Assembly: GCF_003570905.1 (NCBI RefSeq)
Contig: NZ_QXJM01000063.1
Location: 1-64,000 of the forward strand
Direction: 5' to 3'
DNA: 64,000 bases
Source of the DNA: Cohnella faecalis
Lineage (GTDB): Bacteria > Bacillota > Bacilli > Paenibacillales > Paenibacillaceae
The translations under genes were made by a program, and so were the position numbers. Below the pieces are notes generated by a model that searched no databases, was not told where the DNA came from, and worked only from the letters and a program-made list of their open reading frames with translations. Positions 9,616 through 17,694 of this stretch are shown piece by piece (within the stretch, counting starts at the first letter, position 1; each line of letters opens with the position of its first letter).

Positions 9616-10104
9616 GTGGGCAAGAAGGATCAGTTCGACAAGCCTCTGGCGCAAAATAAGAAGGCGTCCCACGATTACTTCATCGAGGATACCTATGAGG
9701 CCGGCATGGTGCTGACAGGAACCGAAATCAAATCGTTGCGCAACGGCCGGGGCAACCTGAACGATACGTTCGCCACGATCCGCAACGGCGAGATGTTCCT
9801 TCACAACATGCACATTAGCCCGTTCGAGCAGGGCAATCGCCACAATCCGGACCCGACTCGCGCCCGCAAGCTGCTGCTTCACAAGGTGCAGATCCACAAG
9901 CTACTCGGCATTACGAAGCAAGAGGGCTACACGATCGTGCCTTTGAAGGTGTACATCAAGAACGGCTACGCGAAGCTGCTGATCGGCGTCGGCAAAGGGA
10001 AAAAGCAGTACGACAAGCGCCAGACCGAGGCGAAGCGGGATTCCCAGCGGGACATTCAGCGGATTCTTCGGGAGAAGCAGAAGGTTAGCATTCCGGGTAA
10101 GTGA
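9616..10104 (+). CDS. smpB: SsrA-binding protein SmpB
   Basis: SmpB binds the tRNA-like domain of tmRNA and carries it into stalled ribosomes for trans-translation. The 162-residue product has the full family pattern: [69 protein letters not shown], and the basic C-terminal tail [21 protein letters not shown], which enters the mRNA channel. The GTG start follows GGGAAGGAGATGAAGG. It sits 205 bp upstream of the tmRNA gene, its partner, and downstream of rnr, which acts in the same rescue pathway. Confidence 0.97.
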   Translation: MGKKDQFDKPLAQNKKASHDYFIEDTYEAGMVLTGTEIKSLRNGRGNLNDTFATIRNGEMFLHNMHISPFEQGNRHNPDPTRARKLLLHKVQIHKLLGITKQEGYTIVPLKVYIKNGYAKLLIGVGKGKKQYDKRQTEAKRDSQRDIQRILREKQKVSIPGK

Positions 10105-10232
10105 TTGACTGGCATGGCGCGTATGCAATGTGCCGGAATCGGTAATTAGGCGGCATGCGATTAGGAAATGTGCCGACAACAATTGTGCAGTTGGTAACGG
10201 CGGAATCGTTCGCCAGCGCTGGCAGCAATCAA

Positions 10233-10264
10233 TTGAGGTAACCGCGCGGTCGACGTGGTATACT
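10233..10264 (+). promoter_or_regulatory. Candidate ssrA promoter
   Basis: TATACT at 10259-10264 lies 45 bp before the mature 5' end, leaving room for a processed leader. The best -35 box, TTGAGG (10233-10238), is 20 bp away, longer than ideal. Confidence 0.4.
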
Positions 10265-10308
10265 AATTGAGCAGGACGGTAAGACATGCTTTAGCTTTTT
10301 TACCTCTC

Positions 10309-10672
10309 GGGGGCGTTTATGGATTCGACGGGGACAGTTCGAGCATGGGTAGCGGGTAGTAGGGCTGCGACTGCTTCAACAACGCGGAAAGCCTATTAAA
10401 CGGCAAACAACAACAACCTCTGGCTCTGGCCGCCTAATAACGGTCACCAGGCTTCTACTCTCCATCGCCCATGTGGCGGGATAGGGGCTCAACTTTAGTG
10501 GGATACGCTGTCTAGTCTCCGCCTGGGGCTAGCTGAAGAAGACAATCAGGCTGACCCAACGCGGAGCCGGTTCCGGGGCGCCGCTCGGGTGACATCAAAA
10601 CTGGGACTACACCCGTAGAAGCACATGTGGCGTTGTCTTCGGACAGGGGTTCGACTCCCCTCGCCTCCACCA
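10309..10672 (+). ncRNA. ssrA: Transfer-messenger RNA (tmRNA), 364 nt
   Basis: The 5' end GGGGGCG pairs with CGCCTCC before ACCA at the 3' end (one G-T pair), forming the alanine-type acceptor stem. The T arm AGGGGTTCGACTCCCC lies at ~10645-10660. The tag reads GKQQQPLALAA from GGC 10402 and ends in TAA TAA at 10435-10440; its LALAA end matches the protease-recognised end of known tags. The exact resume codon (GGC or the codon before it) is inferred. Conserved 5' wording TTTATGGATTCGACGGGGAC is present. With SmpB it frees stalled ribosomes and tags the nascent chain. The 3' end appears to have served as an integration site. Confidence 0.97.
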
Positions 10673-10679
10673 TCATGAA

Positions 10680-10706
10680 AGCCAGCCGCAAGAGGCTGGC
10701 TTTTTT
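10680..10706 (+). terminator. Intrinsic terminator after ssrA
   Basis: AGCCAGCC - GCAAGA - GGCTGGCT plus TTTTTT. The terminator and its GCGTGGAGCGCGAGG flank recur at 26818-26857. Confidence 0.9.
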
Positions 10707-10959
10707 GCGTGGAGCGCGAGGGGCGAGAGTCGCCCCAGTCCGAAGGAGGACATTGGGGTTCGCCCGCGCGCAGGGAGCGAAGCGGACGAGCACGGCATCT
10801 CATTCTACCTCTAAGACCGTCATCCGCGAATTGGCTTCGTCAGCAAAGTTAATCAAGAATGGGATACCCCTGAGCCGAATAAAGAATCGCGAGACAAGAA
10901 ACCGACACGAAGTAGTCGTGTTTCGTATGGGGAGCTGAGTGGCTCTTGCAACAAACTAA
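10707..10959. other. Intergenic stretch without a convincing gene
   Basis: A mostly GC-rich 250-bp stretch after the ssrA terminator. Open frames here are short, overlap the tmRNA or lack ribosome binding sites. Apart from the shared GCGTGGAGCGCGAGG flank I see no feature. Confidence 0.6.
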
Positions 10960-10988
10960 AACCCCGATAGCAAGAGATCGGGGTTAAT
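10960..10988. terminator. Bidirectional terminator
   Basis: AACCCCGAT (10960-10968) pairs with ATCGGGGTT (10977-10985). It lies 3' of the leftward retropepsin remnant and has T-rich sequence on both sides. Confidence 0.75.
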
Positions 10989-11002
10989 TTTATACATACT
11001 AT

Positions 11003-11198
11003 TTACTTTTTATGAATTTCTAGCATTTCAGTATCGATAATGATGCCCGCAATACGCATAAAATCAAAACCTAAGATGCCGTTGATTTCTAACCCATAAT
11101 TCATTTCTCCAACTTCAATTTCAAAATGATCTAACTGAATATCTTCGATCTTCAAGGAATTTAATGTTTTGAAGCCCGTCAATAAGTTCAATGTTCAT
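11003..11198 (-). pseudogene. Retropepsin-like aspartic protease remnant lacking the catalytic core
   Basis: A start ATG at 11198 gives MNIELIDGL, the usual opening of small retropepsin-like proteins. It then runs, in another frame, straight into the C-terminal third: LNSLKIEDIQLDHFEIEVG and GINGILGFDFM-like wording ending IIIDTEMLEIHKK. The middle, where the catalytic Asp-Thr-Gly would lie, is missing, so this is an internally deleted, inactive copy. Its start overlaps the stop of the upstream small gene (ATGA), as in intact two-gene pairs of this kind. It lies in the ssrA-flanked segment. Confidence 0.6.
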
Positions 11199-11452
11199 CC
11201 TCTACCTTTAATTCCAATCCATCTTCGTTCACGAATTTCTACCCTTGGTCTAGAAGTATGAAAGAAGTAAAACTCATTGGCTGGACGAGTTCTCTGCAAT
11301 TCATTACATTGCTTCATTGCTTCAAAAGAGTCGTCAAACTTTTGTACAATTGCCATTCGTCTACGAGACGGAGCCCGTCATCTGAGTGTACTTGAATAGC
11401 TTCAATGACTACCCATTCGTTAGGGTAAAGATTTTGCACTTCGTTCCACTTC
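11195..11452 (-). pseudogene. Small conserved partner of the retropepsin-like gene, frameshifted
   Basis: From ATG 11452 the frame gives MKWNEVQNLYPNEWVVIEAI and HSDDGLRLVDE, then stops early. The next frame continues AIVQKFDDSFEAMKQCNEL and ends RPRVEIRERRWIGIKGRG at 11195. One missing base near 11353-11357 (GAAGTGGCA to GAATGGCA) explains the break. Small proteins beginning MKW-x-x-(V/I)-x-x-LYP occur directly upstream of retropepsin-like genes in Bacillales; their function is unknown. Both members of this pair are broken. Confidence 0.55.
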
Positions 11453-11514
11453 ATGATGGTCCTCCGTTCGTTGCTTTTGATTTTAGTATATATCAGCTTA
11501 GTATCACCTTCAAT

Positions 11515-11590
11515 GGTTCCGGGGCGCCGCTTGGGTGACATCAGAACTGGGACTACACTAGTAGAAGCGCATGTGGCGTTGTCTTCGGAC
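11515..11590 (+). repeat. Diverged fragment of the tmRNA 3' half
   Basis: This 76-bp stretch matches tmRNA positions 10569-10644 at 71 of 76 bases. It ends at CTTCGGAC, just before the T arm, so it cannot form a working tmRNA end. The five differences imply a copy from a related tmRNA allele or an old duplication. Confidence 0.85.
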
Positions 11591-11698
11591 GAGGTTGTGG
11601 ATTTTTGCTTTTCCGGTACTTGTGGCTTTAGTTAATCGTTAATCTTGCAAATAAGGAAAATATCTGATGATCTCTTTACAAGTTTACTAGCCATACCT

Positions 11699-11723
11699 TG
11701 AACTGCACCCCAAATGTTAGACA
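11699..11723. mobile_element. Possible IS3-type insertion sequence end
   Basis: TGAACTGCACCCCAAATGTTAGACA resembles terminal repeats of IS3/IS150-type elements as I recall them. No transposase frame is nearby, so at most this is a relic. Only a database search can confirm it. Confidence 0.25.
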
Positions 11724-11771
11724 TAACTATGATCAAGTTCAGTACAGATTGATCCCTGCTTAGAATACACA

Positions 11772-11800
11772 ACAGAGATATGACCTCTCTGTTTTTTTTA
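11772..11800 (+). terminator. Terminator-like hairpin
   Basis: ACAGAGA - TATGACC - TCTCTGT followed by seven further T. No intact gene precedes it on this strand. Confidence 0.55.
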
Positions 11801-11887
11801 ATTATATATTGGGCGATACATGGTAATTGTAAAATTATTTCAGTTTGTCACATGATAATATGGTGACAGGAGTAACTATTATTTAAG

Positions 11888-12145
11888 ATGGATTATTTAT
11901 ATAATCATTTGATTATTCAAGATACAGATGAGAAAACAGATCTAACCCCATTAGTCGAAATTGACGGTGAACAGATTAGTCTGGACAAGCTAAAAATATC
12001 AGAGTTTGATTATGCGAAATTTGGAGGAATGGACAGTGAGGAAATCATCATTACTAACAAGAAAGGGACTATACACGAAGTGTTTCCTAATACTTGTTAT
12101 TACGTATGGGTCGGTCTTTTTTTCGGGAGAGGCTTATGCTGCTAA
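11888..12145 (+). CDS. Small open frame overlapping the SLH gene start; doubtful
   Basis: This 85-codon frame opens MDYLYNHLIIQDTDEK and continues TDLTPLVEIDGEQISLDKL, which reads like real protein, but it overlaps the SLH protein's likely start and signal peptide by 110 bp in another frame. There is no good ribosome binding site before ATG 11888. It may be the 5' remnant of another gene joined to the SLH gene, with its last ~35 codons meaningless. Confidence 0.25.
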   Translation: MDYLYNHLIIQDTDEKTDLTPLVEIDGEQISLDKLKISEFDYAKFGGMDSEEIIITNKKGTIHEVFPNTCYYVWVGLFFGRGLCC

Positions 12146-14981
12146 TCCTGTAAGCGTATCTCTAACAGGGAATGCGGTCACGATTGCTTATGGACAAAGC
12201 GTGACATTGAGTTCAACGGTCACAGATACTTTGGGTGGCAGCAATTCCCCTGTGGGTACGGTTACGTTTGTCGATAATGGCACAACGATTCAAACAGCTC
12301 AACCGTTAATAGAACAAACACCTGAGATTATTGTAGAAGCCTCGCCTCCAGGTATTATTCCAAGTGGATACAAACAAGCGTGCATGATTGATGGCAGAGA
12401 TAATAATCCGGTTGGGTCTCCAACCTGTCCAGTTTTGAAATGGGGAGAGTATACGTTCTGGGGATACAGCGATACCAATAATATGGGGATTTTCAATATT
12501 GTGCAATACAATAAGGAAGGAGTTATCATCAATCAAGATATCTTCCAGTCAGAAACTAGATATTTGTATAAAATCGAGCTGGACAACACGAACCATACGG
12601 TTTCCTTTGTTGGGCAATCGGAAAAGAGGATAACAGTAAGCATAAACTCACTGAAAGCAGCCAACAGTATTGCTTCGATAACGACTCCTCCGCTATCGGT
12701 CGGCGTTCATGAGTTTAAGGCAGAATTTAATTCAAGCGACGGCAACCATGATAATGAGGTGTCATCAACCTTTAAGGTAAACGTTTCCCAAATCACACCT
12801 TCGGTCTCACTGACGAGCAGCGTTCCATCGTCGGCTTATGGGGAGAGGGTGTCATTTGAAGCAGAAGCTCCCTCTGTAAGCGGCCTTGTTCCTAGCGGGG
12901 ATGTCATTTTTTACGATGGGAACGTAGAGTTGGGGGCCGTAACCTTAGGGAATAGCGGCGTAACCTCGGCTGTCTATGAGACGTCAAGTCTTACGCCAGG
13001 CGTTCATATGATTACTGTGAGATACTCCGGTGATAATAACTTCGAATCTCGCACATCCTTGCCTTTGACGTATACGGTTAATCGCATTGCGGCGAATCTG
13101 AGTCTGACCTCCAGTTCGAGCCAATTATCTTATGGCTCAGGTGTAATGTTCATGGTTCACGTACCTGCCATAAATTTGGTTCCTGTCACAGGTACCGTAA
13201 CATTTAAAGATGGAGCCACCCTGTTATGTAACGTTCCCATAGGGACAGACGGTACCGCACAATGTTCTGCACCCCTGTTATTAGCAGGCAGCCACACCAT
13301 TACTGCGAGCTACAGCGGTGATAGTCACTATACGGATTCAACGAAGAGTATGCTACAAACCGTGAATAAAATAGGGTCCCAAATTAATTTGAATGGCTTA
13401 CCATCTACGGTAGCAGTGGGGGACTCAGTTTCGGTCGATGTACAAGTCGATACGCTCGGTAATGTCATGCCTTCAGGTACTGTTGATATTATCATAGATG
13501 ATCAGACGGTCAGTTCGCCCGAGCTTGAGGCGAATGCCAGTATTCATTTGAATATACCGCAGCTTTCTGTTGGATCGCACAAGATTGAGGCGGCTTATCG
13601 AGGCACTGATAATATCGAGAGCAGCGTTTCGACGGCACAGGTAATAAACGTGCTGAATAATAATGCAGACTTGAGCGGAATTGCCCTGTCGAGCGGCAAA
13701 CTATCTCCTGTATTTTCGACCAGTATAACCTCTTACAGTGCTAATGTTGCTAATCATGTATCTAGCATTGTCGTAACACCTAACGTCTATGACAGCAATG
13801 CCACGATGACAGTGAACGGAGCACAGGTTTCTAATGGTCAAGCAAATAAAACCATCAATTTAAGTGTAGGCAGCAACACCATCACCATCGTAGTGAAGGC
13901 ACAGGACGGAACACTAAATACATATTCAATTCTAGTGACACGCGAACAGGAATCATCCAGTAGCGGCAGCGATTCATCGTCGACGGCATCAAACGATACA
14001 GTTATCTCAACAGACGGTACACTAAAGCTTCCCGTCAATAAAACTGGTTTAGTTAGCTTGGGCGATTCAGTCCAGATCTCTATTCCTGCTAATGCTACAG
14101 ACAAAGAACTGATATTAACAATTGAGAAATTGACGGACTCATTAAAACTAATTACGAAAAACGACGTTCTGGCTAGCCCGATATTCGAAATTCTAAAGAA
14201 CTTCTCGGAGAATTTCAGCAATGAGATTTCGATGACCTTTGCTTTCGATCCGAATAGCTTGACGGACGATCAAGAACCTTTCGTATTCTACTATGACGAA
14301 TCAAAACAGGTCTGGGTGAAAGTCGGCGGAGAGGTAAACGGCAATACCATCACCGTAAGAGTTAATCACTTCACAAAGTTTGCGGTATTCGGTGTAGGAC
14401 AAGCTTCAGATCCCACATCAAACACGAAGCAACCGACAAGCTTCAGTGATATCTCCGGGCACTGGGCGGAGGATAACATCAAGCAAGCGGTTAGCGCCGG
14501 TATTGTCAGCGGCTATCAGGACGGCACGTTCAAGCCAAATCGTGCTGTAACGCGAGCAGAATTTGCGGTCATGCTGATGAATGCCCTCAAACCGCAAGGG
14601 GATGAAGCGACGCTGACGTTCGCCGATAAGTCGAAGATCGGCACCTGGGCGCAGAAATCGGTTATGCAGGCGGTGTATGCAGGAATTATTACGGGCTATG
14701 AGGACAACATGTTCCGTCCGGATGCTGAAATTACTCGCCCGGAGATGGCAACGATAATTGCCAAAGCCATGGCTCAGACAGTCGAAGAGAAGATAGCAAC
14801 GGGCTTCGTGGATGACAATTACATTCCAGACTGGGCGAAAGGCGCAGTGGCTTTTATGAAAAATTTGGGTATTATCCAAGGTAAAGGCACGAACCAATTT
14901 GCTCCGAACGATAAAACGACAAGAGCAGAAGCAGTGACGGTACTGCTGAGAATGGTGGAGCAAAGAGCAGCTCGTACTTAA
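12036..14981 (+). CDS. Ig-like repeat surface protein with three SLH domains
   Basis: A secreted protein of about 980 residues, probably held on the cell wall. GTG 12036 is chosen because GGAGG lies 8 bp upstream and a signal peptide follows (basic start, then CFLILVITYGSVFFSG and AYA-A). Next come bacterial Ig-like repeats ending in motifs such as TVRYSGDNNF and TASYSGDSHYTDS, then a cadherin-like sandwich domain (LSPVFSTSITSYSANV, VKAQDGTLNTYSI). A Ser-rich linker and a further beta domain lead to three SLH domains (FSDISGHWAEDNIKQAV, TWAQKSVMQAVYAGII, PDWAKGAVAFMKNLGII), which bind pyruvylated wall polymer. Its role (adhesion or matrix) is unknown. It lies inside the ssrA-flanked segment. 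Confidence 0.85.
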   Translation: MRKSSLLTRKGLYTKCFLILVITYGSVFFSGEAYAANPVSVSLTGNAVTIAYGQSVTLSSTVTDTLGGSNSPVGTVTFVDNGTTIQTAQPLIEQTPEIIVEASPPGIIPSGYKQACMIDGRDNNPVGSPTCPVLKWGEYTFWGYSDTNNMGIFNIVQYNKEGVIINQDIFQSETRYLYKIELDNTNHTVSFVGQSEKRITVSINSLKAANSIASITTPPLSVGVHEFKAEFNSSDGNHDNEVSSTFKVNVSQITPSVSLTSSVPSSAYGERVSFEAEAPSVSGLVPSGDVIFYDGNVELGAVTLGNSGVTSAVYETSSLTPGVHMITVRYSGDNNFESRTSLPLTYTVNRIAANLSLTSSSSQLSYGSGVMFMVHVPAINLVPVTGTVTFKDGATLLCNVPIGTDGTAQCSAPLLLAGSHTITASYSGDSHYTDSTKSMLQTVNKIGSQINLNGLPSTVAVGDSVSVDVQVDTLGNVMPSGTVDIIIDDQTVSSPELEANASIHLNIPQLSVGSHKIEAAYRGTDNIESSVSTAQVINVLNNNADLSGIALSSGKLSPVFSTSITSYSANVANHVSSIVVTPNVYDSNATMTVNGAQVSNGQANKTINLSVGSNTITIVVKAQDGTLNTYSILVTREQESSSSGSDSSSTASNDTVISTDGTLKLPVNKTGLVSLGDSVQISIPANATDKELILTIEKLTDSLKLITKNDVLASPIFEILKNFSENFSNEISMTFAFDPNSLTDDQEPFVFYYDESKQVWVKVGGEVNGNTITVRVNHFTKFAVFGVGQASDPTSNTKQPTSFSDISGHWAEDNIKQAVSAGIVSGYQDGTFKPNRAVTRAEFAVMLMNALKPQGDEATLTFADKSKIGTWAQKSVMQAVYAGIITGYEDNMFRPDAEITRPEMATIIAKAMAQTVEEKIATGFVDDNYIPDWAKGAVAFMKNLGIIQGKGTNQFAPNDKTTRAEAVTVLLRMVEQRAART

Positions 14982-15029
14982 TGCTTTAATCTGGATTCCA
15001 ATCGATTTTCTAGTCGTATTTGACGACAA

Positions 15030-15431
15030 GTGGATGAGGAATTGGCTGTCATGATTGCAAGAGCTATTGCTTACGCCAATCCTTCCTTGCAGGCATCTAG
15101 TGGAGAGTTAAGACCAACTGATTCTGATCATATCTCTTCATGGGCGGAGGATGCTGTTAATCAAGCACTTGAATTAGGTATCATCAAAGGCGATCAAACT
15201 GGAAATTTCAAGCCAAAAGCAGAAGCAACACGTGCAGAAATGGTTACATTACTTTCTTGTATGCTGCAAAATAACGCTTATATCGTACCTTCGGCGACTT
15301 CTCCGTTCTCAGAAGTCGGGTCCAACTGGTTAGCGAATGAAATCTGCGCATTTGCTGACGGGACGGTAAGACGGCAAGGGAATCATGAATACGTGAGGAC
15401 AGATCATTGCAAGAACGAGCGACTCCGGTGA
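15030..15431 (+). pseudogene. Fragment of another SLH-domain protein
   Basis: Starting mid-domain, this frame reads DEELAVMIARAIAYAN, then a full SLH unit (DHISSWAEDAVNQALELGII, GNFKPKAEATRAEMVTLL) and part of a next one (FSEVGSNWLANEI). It has no start region, signal peptide or ribosome binding site. It lies 49 bp after the complete SLH gene, so it looks like the tail of a second SLH gene left by recombination. The last ~35 codons before the tmRNA-end repeat do not look like SLH sequence. Confidence 0.6.
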
Positions 15432-15452
15432 ATTGTGGCTTTGCACAGTCGC

Positions 15453-15467
15453 GGTTCGCCTCCACCA
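15453..15467 (+). repeat. Second copy of the tmRNA 3' end (candidate attachment site)
   Basis: GGTTCGCCTCCACCA: its last 12 bases equal the last 12 bases of ssrA, including the encoded CCA. It is followed by a terminator 14 bp later, which could be the original ssrA terminator. Confidence 0.55.
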
Positions 15468-15481
15468 ACCTTATCAGAAGA

Positions 15482-15509
15482 GGCACCTCCCTCGTGAGGT
15501 GTCTTTTTT
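15482..15509 (+). terminator. Intrinsic terminator after the second tmRNA-end copy
   Basis: GGCACCTC - CCTCGT - GAGGTGTC (one G-T pair) followed by TTTTTT. No intact gene precedes it. Confidence 0.8.
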
Positions 15510-15654
15510 GTTTTTTTCTCTATTCGTGGCGGTTGCGGAAACCTTGATATGCTTGGGGTTTGGCACCATATGAGAGGGATCAGAAGTATTTTGGCCGCCC
15601 TTTAATTGGATACCTCCACTCAAAAGGTTATGGATGCAAGATGACATCATTAAC

Positions 15655-16048
15655 TTAGCGGTCGAAACTCTTCTTATCCGGCTGATGAATACCGAAAATA
15701 TTCCCTTCCGTGTCCGTGTAATACCCTTGCCAGGCCATTCCGGGCAACGCGTACTTGGGTAGGGCAAGCTTGCCTCCAAGCTCAAAGATTTTTGCTTCGG
15801 TGGAATCGTAGTCTCCTACTCCTATGGTGCATGCATAACCGTTCATTGCCTGCCCCGGTTCCGGGGAAGCGCCTTGACGCTGCATTAGAGCCCCCAAGCT
15901 CATTCGCATCACCCGTCACAGCTCCGAAATAGGACATTCCGGCATAATCGCTCCAATCTTCAAATGTCCATCCGAATACGTCTCCATAAAACTTTTTGGC
16001 GCGCTCAATGTCGTCTACATGAATCTCGAAATGAACTAATCTGCCCAT
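15655..16048 (-). pseudogene. Glyoxalase/VOC-family protein, frameshifted
   Basis: The N-terminal half from ATG 16048 reads MGRLVHFEIHVDDIERAKKF and FYGDVFGWTFEDWSDYAGMSYFG-like wording; the C-terminal half in another frame reads MNGYACTIGVGDYDSTEAKI, GGKLALPKYALPGMAWQGYY and TEGNIFGIHQPD. Together they make one VOC protein of about 130 residues with both beta-alpha-beta-beta-beta modules. The break is at a run of five C (15891-15895). Unlike the other breaks, it needs one base removed or two added. VOC proteins include metal-dependent isomerases, dioxygenases and resistance proteins; no specific role can be given. Confidence 0.7.
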
Positions 16049-16386
16049 ACCTGCCTCCTATACTTTGACTTCCTTATACATTCTCTTAGTATTGTTTCAA
16101 CTTGCTGCACAATGCGCTAAAATTTACGAATGAAGGCGAAGTGTCGATCCGGGTGCAGACGGTCGGCGAGAACGCCGGCTGCTGCCAGGAGAAAGTCCAG
16201 CCCAAAGGATCGCGGTGGAAGACTGACCGAGCACAAACCCACGAAGAATAAGATTGACAGCGCTAAAGTCGTATGATAATTTGTAATTAGAACGTTCCAA
16301 TTAACGAAGAGTAAGACTCGTGTACAGTATTATTGTTATTGCTGAAAACGCATGCAATAAAAATACAATTCAGATTCGAGGATATT
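16049..16386. other. Intergenic region upstream of the LacI gene
   Basis: About 340 bp with no convincing gene. The right part carries the LacI-type operator (16285-16302) and probably the regulator's promoter. The left 230 bp show nothing I can name. Confidence 0.5.
16285..16302. promoter_or_regulatory. LacI-type operator 1 (regulator gene)
   Basis: AATTAGAACGTTCCAATT is a near-perfect palindrome centred on GAACGTTC, about 85 bp before the LacI start. The same 17-bp sequence recurs at 17527-17543, before the transporter genes. Confidence 0.75.
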
Positions 16387-17421
16387 ATGGCTGTTACAAT
16401 TATTGATGTGGCGCGTAGAGCCAACGTATCGAAAAGCACGGTTTCACTCGTTATTAACAATAGTCCTGCTATTAAGCTAGAGACGAAATATAAGGTTCTT
16501 AGAGCTATTGAAGAGCTTGGGTACGTACCAAACATCAATGCTCGGGGCCTTACTTCGAGAAAAACCAATATTCTTGGCGTCTTAACCATGGTCGAAAACT
16601 TATCTCAGAAATCCTATAATTTCGATTCGGACACAGAGATATTCTCCTATGATGTAAGCATCGGCATACCCAAAGGATTGGTGAACACCGATTTCGGTTT
16701 GCTGAATGAGCGATTTTGTATTCCTGAGAATAGCAATGACTTGCCGTTGTTGATTAAAAACAATCGCATAGATGGACTTTTTATCATAGGCGGTCTATTC
16801 GGCGATGACTTTGCTAAAAAAATAAAGGATTGCGGGATACCAACGGTTGTTGTTGGGCGCAAAAATGAGTTTTTTGATTATATAACTGCAGATTTGGAGC
16901 AGGGCGTATTCTTGTCCACAACCCATCTGCTAGAAACGGGACATAAAAAGCTTTGCTACATCAATTGTCCGGTCACATTCAGTACAAGTGTTGATCGATA
17001 TAACGGCTTTCAGAAAGCGATTGACAGCTCGGAGGTTAAGCCGGAGGAGAAGTGGTCGATAAATGCCGAACATAATAATGGTGCCGGAGGCTATCAGGCC
17101 ATTAAAGACATTTGGGAAGCCGGAAAGCGGCCTGACGCGATTCTTGCGGCTAATGACAGCATCGCTCTAGGGATTATGCGTTACTTATATGAGCAAAAAG
17201 TAAGAATTCCTGAAGATATTTCTATGATCAGCTATGAGAACTCGATCCTTTCGGGTTATTCCGTGCCTGCTCTTTCCACGGTGGATATCAACAAGGAGCT
17301 TATTGGCGAGGAAGCTTGCAGGATCTTGTTAAATCGGATTGCCCGGCCGAAAAGCAAAAGAGTATCGATGGTCATTCCGACTACATTGGTCCACAGGGAT
17401 TCGGTTATCGTTAGAAGCTAG
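16387..17421 (+). CDS. LacI-family transcriptional regulator
   Basis: The N-terminal helix-turn-helix reads VTIIDVARRANVSKSTVSLV with hinge VPNINARGLTSRKTN, followed by a periplasmic-binding-protein-like sensor domain (DGLFIIGGLFGDDF, AILAANDSIALGIMRYL, ISMISYENSILSGYSVPALSTVD). Length is 344 residues. ATG 16387 (MAVTIIDV) follows CGAGGATATT; the upstream in-frame ATG has no site. Shared palindromes upstream of itself and of the following transporter operon indicate that it controls both. The effector is probably a sugar or polyol handled by that operon. Direction of control (repression relieved by inducer) is the family norm, not seen here. Confidence 0.9.
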   Translation: MAVTIIDVARRANVSKSTVSLVINNSPAIKLETKYKVLRAIEELGYVPNINARGLTSRKTNILGVLTMVENLSQKSYNFDSDTEIFSYDVSIGIPKGLVNTDFGLLNERFCIPENSNDLPLLIKNNRIDGLFIIGGLFGDDFAKKIKDCGIPTVVVGRKNEFFDYITADLEQGVFLSTTHLLETGHKKLCYINCPVTFSTSVDRYNGFQKAIDSSEVKPEEKWSINAEHNNGAGGYQAIKDIWEAGKRPDAILAANDSIALGIMRYLYEQKVRIPEDISMISYENSILSGYSVPALSTVDINKELIGEEACRILLNRIARPKSKRVSMVIPTTLVHRDSVIVRS

Positions 17422-17437
17422 GTCACTCTAGCTTCGA

Positions 17438-17470
17438 TAATGTAAGCGCATTAATGTAAGCGCATTAATT
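17438..17470 (+). promoter_or_regulatory. Tandem catabolite-response-element-like sites
   Basis: TAATGTAAGCGCAT is repeated with a 14-bp period. Each repeat plus flank (17440-17455 and 17454-17469) gives ATGTAAGCGCATTAAT, which fits the CcpA cre consensus WTGNNARCGNWWWCAW at all but one position. This suggests glucose repression of the downstream operon. Confidence 0.5.
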
Positions 17471-17526
17471 CCATACCGTAGTGGAGTCAGGGTTCGGTAA
17501 GCTTCAATGGGCAACGCGTCCGCAAA

Positions 17527-17544
17527 AATTAGAACGTTCCAATA
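17527..17544. promoter_or_regulatory. LacI-type operator 2 (transport operon)
   Basis: AATTAGAACGTTCCAATA, matching operator 1 at 16285-16302 except the last base. It lies 150 bp before the binding-protein gene, so the operon has a long leader. Confidence 0.75.
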
Positions 17545-17563
17545 ATAGAAGGAGGTGGCTCCA

Positions 17564-17590
17564 ATGGGTAAAAAGGAAAATTCCACATAG
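17564..17590 (+). CDS. Eight-codon leader open frame
   Basis: A strong site GGAGGTGG (17551-17558) precedes ATG 17564, which opens a frame encoding only MGKKENST before TAG. It lies in the leader of the transport operon between the operator and the binding-protein gene. It may be a leader peptide or the relic of an earlier start. No attenuator hairpin was recognised. Confidence 0.3.
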   Translation: MGKKENST

Positions 17591-17694
17591 TAAATAGGGC
17601 AAGTACTGCACAACCTAAAATACTTTGGCTTGTAGAGTGACTGCCGCTTTTAATGATTGCTGCAACCAATCTAATTAATAAGGGGATAACAAAA

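Larger units (their letters stand above)
10661..15467. mobile_element. Putative remnant of an ssrA-integrated island
   Basis: The last 12 nt of tmRNA (TCGCCTCCACCA, 10661-10672) recur exactly at 15456-15467, preceded there by GGT, and each copy is followed by its own terminator. tmRNA 3' ends are classic attachment sites, and insertion leaves a direct repeat like this. Between the copies lie AT-rich sequence, a diverged tmRNA fragment, a possible IS end, gene remnants and an SLH protein. No integrase is visible, so if this was an island it has decayed. Chance occurrence of the 12-mer is possible but unlikely in this setting. Confidence 0.5.

Noticed and set aside
10512-10938. Several open frames in and after ssrA
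   Set aside because: They lie in the tmRNA itself or its GC-rich flank, with no ribosome sites.
17428-17613. Leftward 61-codon frame between LacI and the binding protein
   Set aside because: It lies across the operator and cre-like repeats and has no ribosome site.
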